The notes beneath the pieces were generated by a model. It made no database searches, was not told where the DNA came from, and saw only the letters and a list, made by a program, of their open reading frames with translations. Both the position numbers and the translations under genes were made by a program. From assembly GCF_000513115.1 (NCBI RefSeq), contig NZ_BAUU01000017.1, forward strand, positions 46,016 to 110,015: a stretch of 64,000 bases of DNA, given 5' to 3'. This document shows positions 47,951 to 58,620 of the stretch, one piece after another (the stretch's first letter is position 1; the number at the start of each line of letters is the position of its first letter). This DNA is from Halalkalibacter hemicellulosilyticusJCM 9152 (GTDB lineage: Bacteria; Bacillota; Bacilli; Bacillales; Bacillaceae_D).

Positions 47951-48775
47951 ATGGGAGTCATACGTACGGATAAATGGTTACAAGCATACGTGAAAAGCTC
48001 TGGAGATACGATGAATCGACAACAAAAGTGGTTCATTGAACCGTTATGTTCATTGTTCCAAACCGATGATGTTGATAGTCTTCAAACTTATTTATGGCAA
48101 TTAGGGTTGTTTACTCCAGATCAACCGGTAAGTGAGGAGGATCTCAGTACGTGGTTACAACTACACCCTTGGTCAATTGTGAAACAAGAGTATGAACGGT
48201 TACGGAAAAAATGGGATGGACCCGCTTGTAAAATATATTTATTACCTCTTATCAATGAACCACCACCATTACTAAAGCAATTGGGTGAAAAAACAGGTAT
48301 CACATTATCACATGCCATCGTTTTATTAATAAAGCCAACAATAACAAAAGAACAGTTACGAGCGTTAACCATTCATGAATATCACCATGTGTGTCGGCTA
48401 GCATATACAAAGGAAAATGAAGAGAAAATGACATTATTAGAGTCAATCTGTATGGAGGGACTTGCAGAATGGGCTGTTAAAGAAGAGCTAGGAAAACAGG
48501 AATGTGCTGTGTGGACACGATACTATGATGAAGCTTCTTCAATTGGGTGGTTTGATCATTTTTTAAAACCGTCCCTTTATAAGGAAGGAAGAAAATCATA
48601 TCACACTTTACTGTATGGTGATCCAAACAAAGGTGTTCCACTTTGGTTAGGCTATTATGTAGGATTTAAATTAATTGAGTCTGCAGCAAGCAAATATACA
48701 ACAACGAAAAATATGCTAACAGTTGATGCTATTTCTTTATATAAGTGTTCCTTTTATTTTATAACAGTACGATGA
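47951..48775 (+). CDS. yjaZ: YjaZ, DUF2268 putative zinc metalloprotease
   Basis: 274 residues, with the metal motif HEYHH (HExxH) in LRALTIHEYHHVCRLAY and a downstream Glu in CMEGLAEWAV. Follows fabF in B. subtilis; here 17 kb away. Cytosolic, function unknown. The last 15 residues (SLYKCSFYFITVR) look unlike the family's usual ending and may reflect a late frame change, but I cannot fix the point. ATG with AGGGAGGG upstream. Confidence 0.85.
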   Translation: MGVIRTDKWLQAYVKSSGDTMNRQQKWFIEPLCSLFQTDDVDSLQTYLWQLGLFTPDQPVSEEDLSTWLQLHPWSIVKQEYERLRKKWDGPACKIYLLPLINEPPPLLKQLGEKTGITLSHAIVLLIKPTITKEQLRALTIHEYHHVCRLAYTKENEEKMTLLESICMEGLAEWAVKEELGKQECAVWTRYYDEASSIGWFDHFLKPSLYKEGRKSYHTLLYGDPNKGVPLWLGYYVGFKLIESAASKYTTTKNMLTVDAISLYKCSFYFITVR

Positions 48776-48836
48776 AGGTGTTGTCATTAAAGGAGAGGTG
48801 ATGGATTCGGATAAAAATTAAAAAGTAGGTGAAAAA

Positions 48837-49064
48837 ATGATTCGATTGTTTTTTCTCATTTTAGGTTTTGTCTTCGCTGTGATCGGTGGAATTTCGTTAG
48901 TTGCCTATTTAAATTTATTAACGACTGGCTACGAATTTTCAATGTACGTATCATTTATCATTCGTCGGGTCGAGTTATATGTTTTTTTAATTGGACTTAT
49001 TCTCATTTTATTGAGCATTACGTATGAAATTTCATGGAGAAAAAGAGTTAAGAAGCGAAGGTAA
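48837..49064 (+). CDS. Small membrane protein, two spans
   Basis: 75 residues: spans at about 4-27 (FLILGFVFAVIGGISLVAYL) and 45-66 (ELYVFLIGLILILLSITYE), Arg/Lys-rich C-terminus, so both ends likely inside. ATG behind TAGGTG. Between yjaZ and yjbA. No family recognised. Confidence 0.65.
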   Translation: MIRLFFLILGFVFAVIGGISLVAYLNLLTTGYEFSMYVSFIIRRVELYVFLIGLILILLSITYEISWRKRVKKRR

Positions 49065-49153
49065 GAGATGAAATTATGAATCCAGTGGAATAAACTGGTT
49101 GAGCTCTGCCTATACTGTGGATACAAAAGTTTACAGTAAGGAGGGCTATGGCT

Positions 49154-49900
49154 ATGATGGTCCATATCCGTGATGTATGGGTTAATTGGTTTGAAGGTGA
49201 GGAGAATGGCTATAATGTGTGTGAGTTTCATGAATGGCGTAGTGATGACCGAATAGAAGTATTAGATCAAGCCATATTAGTATGGATAAATCGTAATTTG
49301 TTTGATTACATTGAAAATCAATTACTGGAGTTACCTGAAGACTTGTTGGCGTATGTCCATCATCAAAGTTACTTACGCAAAAATATGTCACGAATCCAGC
49401 TTGATTACTGTTTTATTGCGACTGATGGTGTACGAATAATCGTAATTGATACTATGGGCTATAAAACACCAATTCGTAAAAGTCGCTTAACACCAAGACA
49501 AGAGCAGGCAGTTTATGAGAAATTAAAACAGGAGAGCATCAAACGATTTTCATTAGAAGAGGCAGTAGAAAAGGAGTATCATATTCTTTCACCGCATCCT
49601 CATGAATTAAAAGGGCTAACGCGTAAAGAGCGCCAGTTAAAACAGCTTTTGTATATGACGTTAGATCAATTATATTCTACAGGTACGGATGCAGAGGTAC
49701 GTTATTGGTACACAGAATGGTGCCCTCAGGATTATGTTAGGATTCAAATGTTGAATCGAGAAGATGCTTGGACTCAATTGTATGCAGAGATTAAGGACGG
49801 CTGGAGCAAACAACATGAGTCATTATGTGAAGCAATGGTAAAGGGACAAGCTTTTTTTGAGAAATTATGGGAATTGGAGCAGAATGAAAGGGTTAAATAG
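49154..49900 (+). CDS. yjbA: YjbA family protein (DUF3603)
   Basis: About 248 residues: [51 protein letters not shown] and [16 protein letters not shown] match B. subtilis YjbA, in length too. Trp-rich, soluble, function unknown. Of three in-frame ATGs (49148, 49154, 49157) the middle one sits 9 bases after AAGGAGG. Confidence 0.88.
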   Translation: MMVHIRDVWVNWFEGEENGYNVCEFHEWRSDDRIEVLDQAILVWINRNLFDYIENQLLELPEDLLAYVHHQSYLRKNMSRIQLDYCFIATDGVRIIVIDTMGYKTPIRKSRLTPRQEQAVYEKLKQESIKRFSLEEAVEKEYHILSPHPHELKGLTRKERQLKQLLYMTLDQLYSTGTDAEVRYWYTEWCPQDYVRIQMLNREDAWTQLYAEIKDGWSKQHESLCEAMVKGQAFFEKLWELEQNERVK

Positions 49901-49937
49901 TGTTTGGAAATCGTTCAAATTTATTGGACATAAAATA

Positions 49938-49966
49938 TTTACATGATTTATGAACTCTCCTATAAT
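49938..49966 (+). promoter_or_regulatory. Sigma-A promoter before 37-aa membrane protein
   Basis: TTTACA, 17-base spacer, TATAAT. Lies 37 bases before the ATG at 50004 and gives that small gene its own transcript. Confidence 0.7.
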
Positions 49967-50003
49967 AATAAGAAGGACGATCGGTGAAGGGAGAGCTTAT
50001 GAT

Positions 50004-50117
50004 ATGGATGGATTTGCTTATGCAGTCATGCAAATTTTAACGGTTGTAATCTTAGTGGGAACATTAGGTTTATCATTTTTCGTAGGGAAAATAATGAAGC
50101 GTAATGCAGGTTACTAA
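50004..50117 (+). CDS. Small single-span membrane protein, 37 aa
   Basis: MDGFAYAVMQILTVVILVGTL... with one hydrophobic span and a basic end (KIMKRNAGY). ATG is 10 bases after AAGGGAG. A near-consensus promoter before and a strong terminator after make this a real short transcription unit. Function unknown. Confidence 0.7.
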   Translation: MDGFAYAVMQILTVVILVGTLGLSFFVGKIMKRNAGY

Positions 50118-50137
50118 TCATAAACAAATTGTTAATA

Positions 50138-50180
50138 AAGGGGTACCAAAGGTTAAAAAGCCTTTTGGTACCCCTTTTCG
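50138..50180 (+). terminator. Terminator of 37-aa gene
   Basis: AAAGGGGTACCAAAGG pairs with CCTTTTGGTACCCCTTTT, T-tailed. A second hairpin of the CACTGAAAAAGT family follows at 50194-50226, and a GGCACC-type one at 50302-50339. Confidence 0.85.
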
Positions 50181-50359
50181 TTTGAATGGAGGCCACTGAA
50201 AAAGTATAAATCGACTTTTTCAGTACCTTCCATTTGATAAGTAATGGCTTCACTCGTATCAAGCGAGCAAAACAGGCAACGGTTTCGCTTATTATTTAAA
50301 AGGCACCAAAAAGTTAAAAAGCAAACTTTTTTCATTGGCCTTGTTCGAATGTATGCTAG

Positions 50360-51373
<1,014 letters not shown>

Positions 51374-51429
51374 TCATACCAAAACAGAGTGCAAATGCCT
51401 AGAGAGAGCTTACTTTTGTATAGGTTGTT

Positions 51430-51597
51430 TCATTGTTGTTTATGCTTATCTCTAAGGCGTAAAATCCATAACAGCAAATTTAAACTTATTAACGCGAAGA
51501 AGATTACGTCTACTGATAAGGAATAAAGGGAAAGAAAGATGATATAGCTAGCTAGCAGAAGGGTTGCACACATTTGGATAAGCTGTAACAATGCCAT
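51430..51597 (-). CDS. Small two-span membrane protein, 55 aa
   Basis: MALLQLIQMCATLLLASYII..., spans at about 2-27 and 30-46, then LRDKHKQQ. ATG 51597 with AAAGGAG 8 bases before; the frame is open further but without a site. Sits ahead of trpS on the same strand. No family recognised. Confidence 0.6.
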   Translation of the reverse strand: MALLQLIQMCATLLLASYIIFLSLYSLSVDVIFFALISLNLLLWILRLRDKHKQQ

Positions 51598-51685
51598 TTC
51601 AAAATCTCCTTTACTTATTTGCATGATTTCAAAAATTGGGACATACGTTTCATTATAACAGCTCAAACAAGTGAGGGGTGAGAGA

Positions 51686-52246
51686 ATGACCTATCAAAGT
51701 AAACAGATATTTTATCGTGCTACACTCATCGTATTATTATGTGTGGTCGGTTTTATGTATAGCCAATCACAATCAACATTTCAGCAGTTAGAGGAATCTG
51801 TAGCAAACATGGTCAAACCAGGTGTTCAAATTGGACAACAAGCGAAGGAATTTTCTCTACATACGTTATCCGGTAAGAAAGTATCGCTTAACGATTATAG
51901 AGGAAAAGGAATAGTCTTACATTTTTTTGCTACTTGGTGTGCACCTTGTCAAGAGGAAATGCCTTTAATTGTCACTTTAGACGAGCGCTTGAAGAAAGCA
52001 GGTAGAGAATTAGTAGTTGTTAATTTGACAAGCCAGGAACAAAGTAAGTCTGAGGTGAAGCCGTTCCTTGATTATTTTCGAGCTTCCTTTGATCCGTTGA
52101 TGGATGAAAAGGGAGATGTAATGGAACTATATGAAGTGATAGGGATACCAACGACCCTTGTTATAGATGAAGACGGAATCATTTTGGAAAGGATTAATGG
52201 GATGTTGTCAGAAGAGATGATTAACTCTGTCATTTTTAAGCAGTGA
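51686..52246 (+). CDS. Membrane-anchored thiol-disulfide oxidoreductase (ResA/TlpA type)
   Basis: 186 residues: signal anchor at about 9-27, then a thioredoxin fold with CAPC in FFATWCAPCQEEMP and the cis-Pro of GIPTTLVIDEDG. Outside-facing reductase, as ResA in cytochrome c maturation, or StoA in spore formation; which one is open. ATG 51686 lies after GAGGGGTG; the frame extends to 51671. Confidence 0.9.
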   Translation: MTYQSKQIFYRATLIVLLCVVGFMYSQSQSTFQQLEESVANMVKPGVQIGQQAKEFSLHTLSGKKVSLNDYRGKGIVLHFFATWCAPCQEEMPLIVTLDERLKKAGRELVVVNLTSQEQSKSEVKPFLDYFRASFDPLMDEKGDVMELYEVIGIPTTLVIDEDGIILERINGMLSEEMINSVIFKQ

Positions 52247-52264
52247 CATTGTTAACATGGAAAA

Positions 52265-52300
52265 GGGCACCGAAAAGTTTAAACAACTTTTTAAGTGCCC
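52265..52300. terminator. Hairpin between converging genes
   Basis: GGGCACCGAAAAGTTTA pairs imperfectly with AACTTTTTAAGTGCCC; a second short hairpin (TGAAAAGGGATCTTTTCA) follows. Likely ends both the thioredoxin gene and the HD gene. Confidence 0.6.
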
Positions 52301-52317
52301 ATTGAAAAGGGATCTTT

Positions 52318-52845
52318 TCAGTAACCTTGGGCGACACCTTGCAGCTGGTCAATTTGCTGATCTAAGTGTTGGAGCTGTTTTCTCGCTTGTTCATCGCTAA
52401 TTTTCCGGTAATGATGATTTCCGCCTGGCTCTTCGTCGGCTTCATCTGCTAATGCGACAACGTGTTGGAGAGGGTTTAATTGCAAGCGACCTCCAGGTAA
52501 ATAGGAATCTGTATGAAAAAGAATGGCTAAAGCAATCTCCTTTGCCTTTTTCGGATGCTCTCCTAGACGTATAAGTAATTTATGAGCCCGCTCTGCCCCT
52601 TTGATAGCATGAATATCATTTTCTTTGTATAGCTCATAATCCCATTGGCCATTACGATACCACGTATAATGACCGATATCATGTAAAAATGCAGCTTTTG
52701 TTGCGGTGTCCGCGTCAACATTATATTGATGGGAAAGTTTAAACGCATGGTAGGCACAAGCGATAGCATGAGCCATGCCAGAACGCTTTACATATTTTTG
52801 CGTAATTGGATGTTCATATACATCCATTAACGTAACATGTCTCAT
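52318..52845 (-). CDS. HD-domain hydrolase
   Basis: About 175 residues. HD superfamily metal ligands: His in RSGMAHAIACAYHAF, the HD pair in AAFLHDIGHY, and a distal Asp in VVALADEADE. Family acts on nucleotides or phosphate esters; substrate unknown. Start ATG 52845 or 52848 behind AAGGAGG. Confidence 0.85.
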   Translation of the reverse strand: MRHVTLMDVYEHPITQKYVKRSGMAHAIACAYHAFKLSHQYNVDADTATKAAFLHDIGHYTWYRNGQWDYELYKENDIHAIKGAERAHKLLIRLGEHPKKAKEIALAILFHTDSYLPGGRLQLNPLQHVVALADEADEEPGGNHHYRKISDEQARKQLQHLDQQIDQLQGVAQGY

Positions 52846-52940
52846 CATATCCCTCCTTACGTTTTATTAAAAAAGTGTATTTTTTCTATTATATAGATTT
52901 ACATTCTTTTTGACAAATGAAATTTTTACATTTTCGGTGG

Positions 52941-53083
52941 ATGAAAGTGGATTTATGAAGCACGTCGTTTTCTTACGTTACACGTTTGTTTGAAAAAATA
53001 CACTCCACTTTTAGATAAAGATAATACCATTGTAGACTACGCGTAAGTCATTTAAGAAAAGACTGTTACGCAGCTTTCCGTCA
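52941..53083. repeat. Dispersed repeat family B, copy 2
   Basis: Shares the CGTTACACG block, a GACTACGCG segment and TTTAAGAAAAGACTGTTACG with the copies at 25651 and 58404. Fills the gap between two genes; no gene seen. Confidence 0.55.
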
Positions 53084-53129
53084 CATTTTATGTTATAGTT
53101 AATATAGTAATGAAAGGAGTGAAACAAAA

Positions 53130-53777
53130 ATGGCCTCCACACATACGTTTACGAAACAAGAGGAAATCGCTAATGCAATTACACATGGTTTAGGAGCACT
53201 GTTAAGTGTTGCTGGGCTTGTTTTATTAATTGTATTTTCATCGATATATGGTTCAGCCTTACACATTGTAAGTTTTACGATTTATGGTGTAACAATGCTT
53301 TTGTTATATTTATCATCCACATTAGTGCACGCTTTTCCTCCTGGGAAAGTGAAGGATTTATTTGAAATTTTTGATCATGCTTCTATTTATTTGTTTATAG
53401 CAGGTACGTATACTCCTGTTTTATTTATTGTCGTTCAAGGTGCGCTAGGTTGGACACTATTTGGTGTTATTTGGGGAGTAGCGACAATAGGTGTCATTTT
53501 TAAAGTATTCTTCGTAAAACGTTTCTTATTTTTATCTACATTATTTTATATTGCGATGGGATGGCTTGCGATTATCCCGATGAGTACGATTGTATCGACC
53601 TTATCAACAACGGGTATGATCCTGTTAGTTGCAGGTGGTGTTTGCTACACATTTGGGACGATCTTTTACGTTTGGAGAGGTTTTAAATTTCATCATGCAA
53701 TTTGGCACTTATTTGTTCTTGCTGGTTCAATCCTTCATTTTTTTATGATTTTGTTCCATGTGCTTCCACTATCATAG
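53130..53777 (+). CDS. Hemolysin III family membrane protein
   Basis: 215 residues, seven membrane spans, with the conserved EEIANAITHGLGALLS opening, FDHASIYLFIAGTYTPV and a late FHHAIWHLFVLAGSILHFF. PAQR-related HlyIII family (YplQ/TrhA in Bacillus and E. coli), tied to membrane energetics or fluidity rather than proven haemolysis. ATG with AAAGGAGTG upstream. Confidence 0.92.
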   Translation: MASTHTFTKQEEIANAITHGLGALLSVAGLVLLIVFSSIYGSALHIVSFTIYGVTMLLLYLSSTLVHAFPPGKVKDLFEIFDHASIYLFIAGTYTPVLFIVVQGALGWTLFGVIWGVATIGVIFKVFFVKRFLFLSTLFYIAMGWLAIIPMSTIVSTLSTTGMILLVAGGVCYTFGTIFYVWRGFKFHHAIWHLFVLAGSILHFFMILFHVLPLS

Positions 53778-53804
53778 GGTTAACGATATAGAGGGGGAAG
53801 AAGC

Positions 53805-54032
53805 ATGTTTGTGACATTAAAGGAGCTTGCTAATTATTTGGATTTGCCTGTAGCTTATTTAGAGCAGCAAATCCAAGAAGGGAATGTGAAGGCTCATTTT
53901 GACGGGGAAAATTGGCTTGTTAATCAAGATTACTTTCAACGTCATAAAGAACAGCTTGATCAATTAAAAAAGCAGCTTTTAACAGAGCATGAATCACTTC
54001 CCGATGATTGGGATGCTAAAGATGAGGATTAG
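53805..54032 (+). CDS. Excisionase-like helix-turn-helix protein
   Basis: 75 residues. N-terminal MFVTLKELANYLDLPVAYLEQQIQEGNVKAHFDGENWLV has the pattern of a MerR/excisionase-type HTH with wing; the tail is acidic. Likely binds DNA. No integrase or phage gene nearby, so excision is not implied. ATG with GAGGGGGAAG upstream, 27 bases after the hemolysin gene. Confidence 0.7.
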   Translation: MFVTLKELANYLDLPVAYLEQQIQEGNVKAHFDGENWLVNQDYFQRHKEQLDQLKKQLLTEHESLPDDWDAKDED

Positions 54033-54082
54033 TACATAAGCTAAAGTATGACCACAAAACCAGAAAGAAATGAGTGAGACAT

Positions 54083-55288
54083 ATGGGGAAGAAATTGGTT
54101 TTTGTGCTCTTAATATTGATAATGAGCTTTGTAAATCCAATTTTTGTACAGGCTGAGCAAGAGACAAACGAACAAGCAAAAAATCATTCATTGAAGCAAA
54201 TAGGAAAAGAGAGCTTGCTATTACCTGAAATGTTGCCGCGATTTCCCCTTGATTCTGGCTACGATTTCCCTTATCCAGACGATGGAGTGAGAGGCATTTA
54301 TGTGACTGGTAATTCAGCTGGTGGACAACGATTTGAGACGTTGCTTGAACTCTTAAATAGCACGGATTTGAATTCAATGGTGATTGATATTAAAGATGAT
54401 CATGGATATTTAACTTTTAGACCTGATGAGGATTCTCCGTACTATGATATTTCTCAGAATTTCATTGGTGATATTGAAGGTTTGATGACAACATTAGAAG
54501 AGAACAACGTGTATCCTATTGCCCGTATCGTTGTTTTTAAAGATTCTGTTTTGGCAAAAGAGAAGCCCGAATGGTCGTTTTTAGAGGATGGGCAAGTTTG
54601 GGAAAACCGACGCAGTGAATCTTTTGTTAACCCATTTTTGCAAGAGGTGTGGGATTATAATGTCGAGATTGCTGAAAAAGCAGCACAGCTCGGTTTTAAG
54701 GAAATTCAATTTGACTATGTTCGTTTTCCAGAAGGCTTTGAAAGAAGAGATGAGGATTTAGAGTATGAGGTTGGAGAATATGATGGTGAGGATGACAATG
54801 TGCAAAAGCGTGTAACAGCAGTAACGGATTTTGTTGCTTATGCGAGAGAAAGACTTTCTAAATATGATGTAGATGTATCTGTAGATATTTTCGGTTATGC
54901 GGCGACCATTAGTGAAGCGCCGGGAATTGGACAAAATTTCGCAAAAATTTCTGATAATGTTGATGTCATCTCATCGATGATTTATCCTAGTCACTGGACT
55001 CCGTATTTCGGGATAGATAAGCCAGACTTATATCCATATGAGTTAACGAAGGCATATGCGGAGGTGGAAAATGAAGTACTAGCCCAGTTGGATGATCCAC
55101 CAGTATCCCGTCCATGGATTCAAGATTTTACTGCGAGCTGGTTAGGGTCGGGAAATTACATTCAGTATGGAAAAGAGGAAGTCGAGGCTCAAATACGTGC
55201 ATTGTATGAAGAAGACATTAACGAATTTTTGCTTTGGAATGCCTCGAATCGATATACAGAAGGTGTCGATTATCTAAACCCGTCATGA
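54083..55288 (+). CDS. Exported putative glycoside hydrolase (DUF4015)
   Basis: 401 residues. Signal peptide to about 25 (VNPIFVQAEQ). A TIM-barrel-like DUF4015 domain: GVRGIYVTGNSAGG, NSMVIDIKDDHGYL, EIQFDYVRFPEG, VSVDIFGYAA, DVISSMIYPSHW. Family is linked to polysaccharide breakdown, substrate unknown. ATG 54083; ribosome site is weak (GAGTGAG). Confidence 0.85.
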   Translation: MGKKLVFVLLILIMSFVNPIFVQAEQETNEQAKNHSLKQIGKESLLLPEMLPRFPLDSGYDFPYPDDGVRGIYVTGNSAGGQRFETLLELLNSTDLNSMVIDIKDDHGYLTFRPDEDSPYYDISQNFIGDIEGLMTTLEENNVYPIARIVVFKDSVLAKEKPEWSFLEDGQVWENRRSESFVNPFLQEVWDYNVEIAEKAAQLGFKEIQFDYVRFPEGFERRDEDLEYEVGEYDGEDDNVQKRVTAVTDFVAYARERLSKYDVDVSVDIFGYAATISEAPGIGQNFAKISDNVDVISSMIYPSHWTPYFGIDKPDLYPYELTKAYAEVENEVLAQLDDPPVSRPWIQDFTASWLGSGNYIQYGKEEVEAQIRALYEEDINEFLLWNASNRYTEGVDYLNPS

Positions 55289-55336
55289 ACGAAAATTAAT
55301 GAATAAACATATGCTATTAGGAAGAAACCATTGTTT

Positions 55337-55370
55337 GGAGCTCTAAAGGAAGTCTTTTAGAGCTCCTTTT
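55337..55370 (+). terminator. Terminator after DUF4015 gene
   Basis: GGAGCTCTAAA and TTTAGAGCTCC around a short loop, then TTTT. Confidence 0.85.
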
Positions 55371-55468
55371 ATATAGAGCGAATAAGTGGAGTTTTTTTGG
55401 CTAATTTTGTTTAAAAATGATGTGAAAGAGGAATATACTAGTATAAATGCTTTTTGGGGGTCATAGCG

Positions 55469-56032
55469 ATGAACTGGTATAAGAAATTAAATCAATACTT
55501 TCCAATAGAAGAGATGAAATCAAAAGAACATATGGAATTATTATTAAAGGAAAAGGCTGACATTTATTATAAAGATGAGGGACCCCATCATGTGTTGATG
55601 TATGTTGAAACGGATGATTTTGTTTTTGTGGATTACTTATTTGTATCAAAGGAAGCAAGAGGCCAAGGGTTAGGTAAGCAATTACTTCAATCATTAAAAG
55701 AGAAAAATAAGCCCATTATCCTTGAAGTTGAACCCATTGATTACGAAGATACTGATTCAAAGAAAAGGCAACGGTTTTATAATCGAGAAGGCTTTAAGCA
55801 TGCTCAGTCTATCGGATATAGACGTAGATCGTTAGCAACGAATGAAATCAATGAATTAGAAATTCTTTATTGGTCTCCGACGAATGAGTCTGAGAGGAGT
55901 ATTTATGAGAAAATGAGACATACGTATGAGAATATTCATACGTATAAGGATAAGGAATTGTATGGTGAGTCTTATCAGACTGTTGAAGAAGTACTTACTT
56001 ACGAAGAAGAAAAGGAAAAAGTGAAGGAATAA
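55469..56032 (+). CDS. yjbC: YjbC, GNAT-family acetyltransferase
   Basis: 187 residues: an acetyl-CoA-binding GNAT core (VDYLFVSKEARGQGLGKQLLQSL with the RGQGLGK loop; FYNREGF) and an acidic extension. Sits directly before spxA as in B. subtilis, where it belongs to the spx unit; substrate unknown. ATG 55469 follows GGGGG by 8 bases; the upstream TTG in frame is unlikely. Confidence 0.9.
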   Translation: MNWYKKLNQYFPIEEMKSKEHMELLLKEKADIYYKDEGPHHVLMYVETDDFVFVDYLFVSKEARGQGLGKQLLQSLKEKNKPIILEVEPIDYEDTDSKKRQRFYNREGFKHAQSIGYRRRSLATNEINELEILYWSPTNESERSIYEKMRHTYENIHTYKDKELYGESYQTVEEVLTYEEEKEKVKE

Positions 56033-56109
56033 TAAAGCCCATGACAAAATGATGAAAATAATCATTCTAACTAAAATGAAAAAAATTCTCAAAAACTTTA
56101 TAAACATAT

Positions 56110-56137
56110 TTGTTTAGAAAGGAAAATCAGTTATAAT
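56110..56137 (+). promoter_or_regulatory. Promoter upstream of spxA
   Basis: TTGTTT, 16-base spacer, TATAAT; gives spxA a transcript of its own with a leader of about 130 bases. Confidence 0.6.
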
Positions 56138-56255
56138 AGGTTTAGGAGCTCACGCATCAGGGTAAATACTCGTGAGATAGCTATGTTGTAAAGTATGGTT
56201 TAGGATGAGACTATTGAATTAAAGTAGCTCTTCGTAGATCTCAAATTTAAATTAG

Positions 56256-56669
<414 letters not shown>

Positions 56670-56678
56670 TGTCTAAAT

Positions 56679-56720
56679 GAAAGTAGCCTCACTTATACGT
56701 GAGTGAGCTACTTTCTTTTT
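56679..56720. terminator. Bidirectional terminator between spxA and yjbE
   Basis: GAAAGTAGCCTCAC...GTGAGTGAGCTACTTTC stem, with T run in the forward direction. Confidence 0.8.
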
Positions 56721-57369
56721 GTTTGTGTACTTTATAAGCACCGATCCCAATTACCGCGATAATGATAAAGCACTGTATCATAATTGTAAAAACAGGATGA
56801 CCGATAAATAAAGGCATAAGCATTGGCTCATGAGTAATCATTCTAGAGGCGGTAAAGGCTAATATTCCTGCCCCTATATACGTAATTATCGGGAAGCGAT
56901 CAAAAGCAAGTAAAATAAGCTTACTTCCCCAAATGATAATTGGTACAGATATAATTAATCCAATCATCACTAATAGGTGATCGCCATGAGCTGCACCTGC
57001 AACGGCAATGACGTTGTCAAAGCCCATAACTAGATCGGCAATAATAATGGCACGAATAGCCTCCCAGAGATTTGCTCCCCCTTCAATCTTATGATCTCGT
57101 TCCTGCTCTGTAAGTAGGCTATATGCGATATAGATGAGTAAAGCGCCACCGATTGCAAGTAAAAATGGCACCTCTAATAATTGAACAGCAACAACGGTTA
57201 ATGACATTCTTGTTAATAAGGCAAATAAGATGCCTAATATAATGGCTCGATTACGTATGGCAGGTGGTAAATGTCGGCACGCTAAAGCGACTACTATCGC
57301 ATTATCACCACCGAGAATAATATCAATACCAATAATGGTTAATAACGAAATCAAAAATTCACTATCCAT
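56689..57369 (-). CDS. yjbE: TerC family membrane protein YjbE
   Basis: 226 residues with about seven spans and the TerC metal motifs IILGGDNAIVVALAC and ADLVMGFDNVIAVAGA. Family linked to metal (manganese) export or metal supply to exported proteins. Same neighbour of spxA and mecA in B. subtilis. ATG behind AGGG/GAAGGA. The 340-base gap to mecA holds promoters only. Confidence 0.92.
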   Translation of the reverse strand: MDSEFLISLLTIIGIDIILGGDNAIVVALACRHLPPAIRNRAIILGILFALLTRMSLTVVAVQLLEVPFLLAIGGALLIYIAYSLLTEQERDHKIEGGANLWEAIRAIIIADLVMGFDNVIAVAGAAHGDHLLVMIGLIISVPIIIWGSKLILLAFDRFPIITYIGAGILAFTASRMITHEPMLMPLFIGHPVFTIMIQCFIIIAVIGIGAYKVHKQKESSSLTYK

Positions 57370-57623
57370 ATATCCTTCACCCTTTTAGCAGTTCATAAAT
57401 TTTAATGTTGATACATATACGTTTGAAGAGTTTATTTTTTAAAAGCTTGTCTTTTCTAAATGTATGGCTCGATATTTAATTTTATGTCTGTTAAACTAAG
57501 AGAAAGGATTTATAAGCTATAATCATGGTTAAACTCCATCTATCGTAAAAATAGGTGATAGGATTTCCATTTTTGCTCGATTTATCATAGAATAGAGTTA
57601 GAAGGGGTTCGATATTTAATCCT

Positions 57624-57651
57624 TTGATCCTTTTCAAATCCTTGATATGAT
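57624..57651 (+). promoter_or_regulatory. Probable mecA promoter
   Basis: TTGATC, 16-base spacer, TATGAT, 60 bases before the mecA ATG. Confidence 0.5.
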
Positions 57652-57711
57652 AGAGGAACGAGCAAACTCTATTGGTAAGGAACTACTCGACTTTAGGGGG
57701 GAGAGCGAATT

Positions 57712-58354
57712 ATGGATATTGAACGCGTGAATGAAACGACGATAAAGTTTTTTTATTACGTATAATGATATTGAGGCTCGAGGCTTTGATCGAGATGAGA
57801 TCTGGTACAATCGTGAGCGTGGCGAAGAGCTCTTCTTTGAAATGATGAACGAAGCAAGTGATCGCGATGAATTTGAACTAGATGGTCCGTTATGGATTCA
57901 AGTTCATGCTTTAGATAAAGGGCTAGAAATCGTTGTAACACGAGGTCAAGTGACGGATGGAAATGTGAAGCTTGAGATTCCTGTTTCACAAGACAAGGAT
58001 TCAGATGAGCAAACCGTTCTTGATTTGCTCGCAGAGGAGGAGCAACAGGAGGATGAACTAGAGCAATTAGAGATTGTCATTGGGTTCCTTGATTTTGAAG
58101 ATGTGATTGCTCTAAGCCACGGTGTGATCGTTGAAGATTTAAACACCGAGCTTCATTATTTTGAAGGGACTTATTACGTTTATGTACTCTTTAATGATGA
58201 ACGTTACAACGAAGATCAACAGGATGATATTTTAAGTCAAATGCTAGAGTATGGTTATGAATCTGACGTTTCTATTTATCGTATTAAAGAATACGGTAAA
58301 GAGATTGCTGCACCAGATGCTTTATTAACGATGCGCGCATCATTTGACAAGTAA
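57712..58354 (+). pseudogene. mecA: MecA adaptor protein, frameshifted as read
   Basis: Adaptor that hands ComK and other substrates to ClpC/ClpP. ATG 57712 behind GGGGAG opens with MDIERVNETTIKFF, but a T7 run at 57748-57754 throws the frame into a stop at once. Removing one T gives IKFFITYNDIEARGFDRDEIWYNRERGEELFFEMM, the normal MecA head, joined to the long intact part that ends at 58354 with the C-terminal ClpC-binding domain. Total about 213 residues if corrected. Read error or recent mutation; both need checking. Confidence 0.93.
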
Positions 58355-58374
58355 GAATCCCAGTCCCAAAGGTT

Positions 58375-58400
58375 TACTAAGACCTTTTGGGGCTTTTTTT
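58375..58400 (+). terminator. Terminator after mecA
   Basis: CCCAAAGGT and ACCTTTTGGG around an 8-base loop, then seven T. Confidence 0.85.
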
Positions 58401-58403
58401 AAA

Positions 58404-58578
58404 AGAATCAGAATGGATAAGTGCATCCCATTTTAAAGGATAAGCATGAATAAAATTTAGAAGCTTGATCAATGAGGGTGTAAGCTGATTTAGAGAAGGA
58501 CATCGGCTTCGTTCGTTACACGCTTTGTAGAAGTTTAGTACGACGCAATTAAGAAAAGATGCTAACGTTTTCTTAAAA
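58404..58578. repeat. Dispersed repeat family B, copy 3
   Basis: AATCAGAATGGATAAGTGCA, then CATCGGCTTCGTTCGTTACACG and AAGAAAAGATGCTAACG, in the same order as at 25651. No gene seen. Confidence 0.65.
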
Positions 58579-58620
58579 GATAAGTGAGGATAGTTTAAAT
58601 ATCCATTTTAGGAGAGTATG

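Noticed and set aside
53805..54032. Sign of a prophage or integrated element
   Set aside because: The HTH protein looks excisionase-like, but no integrase, att repeats or phage genes surround it.
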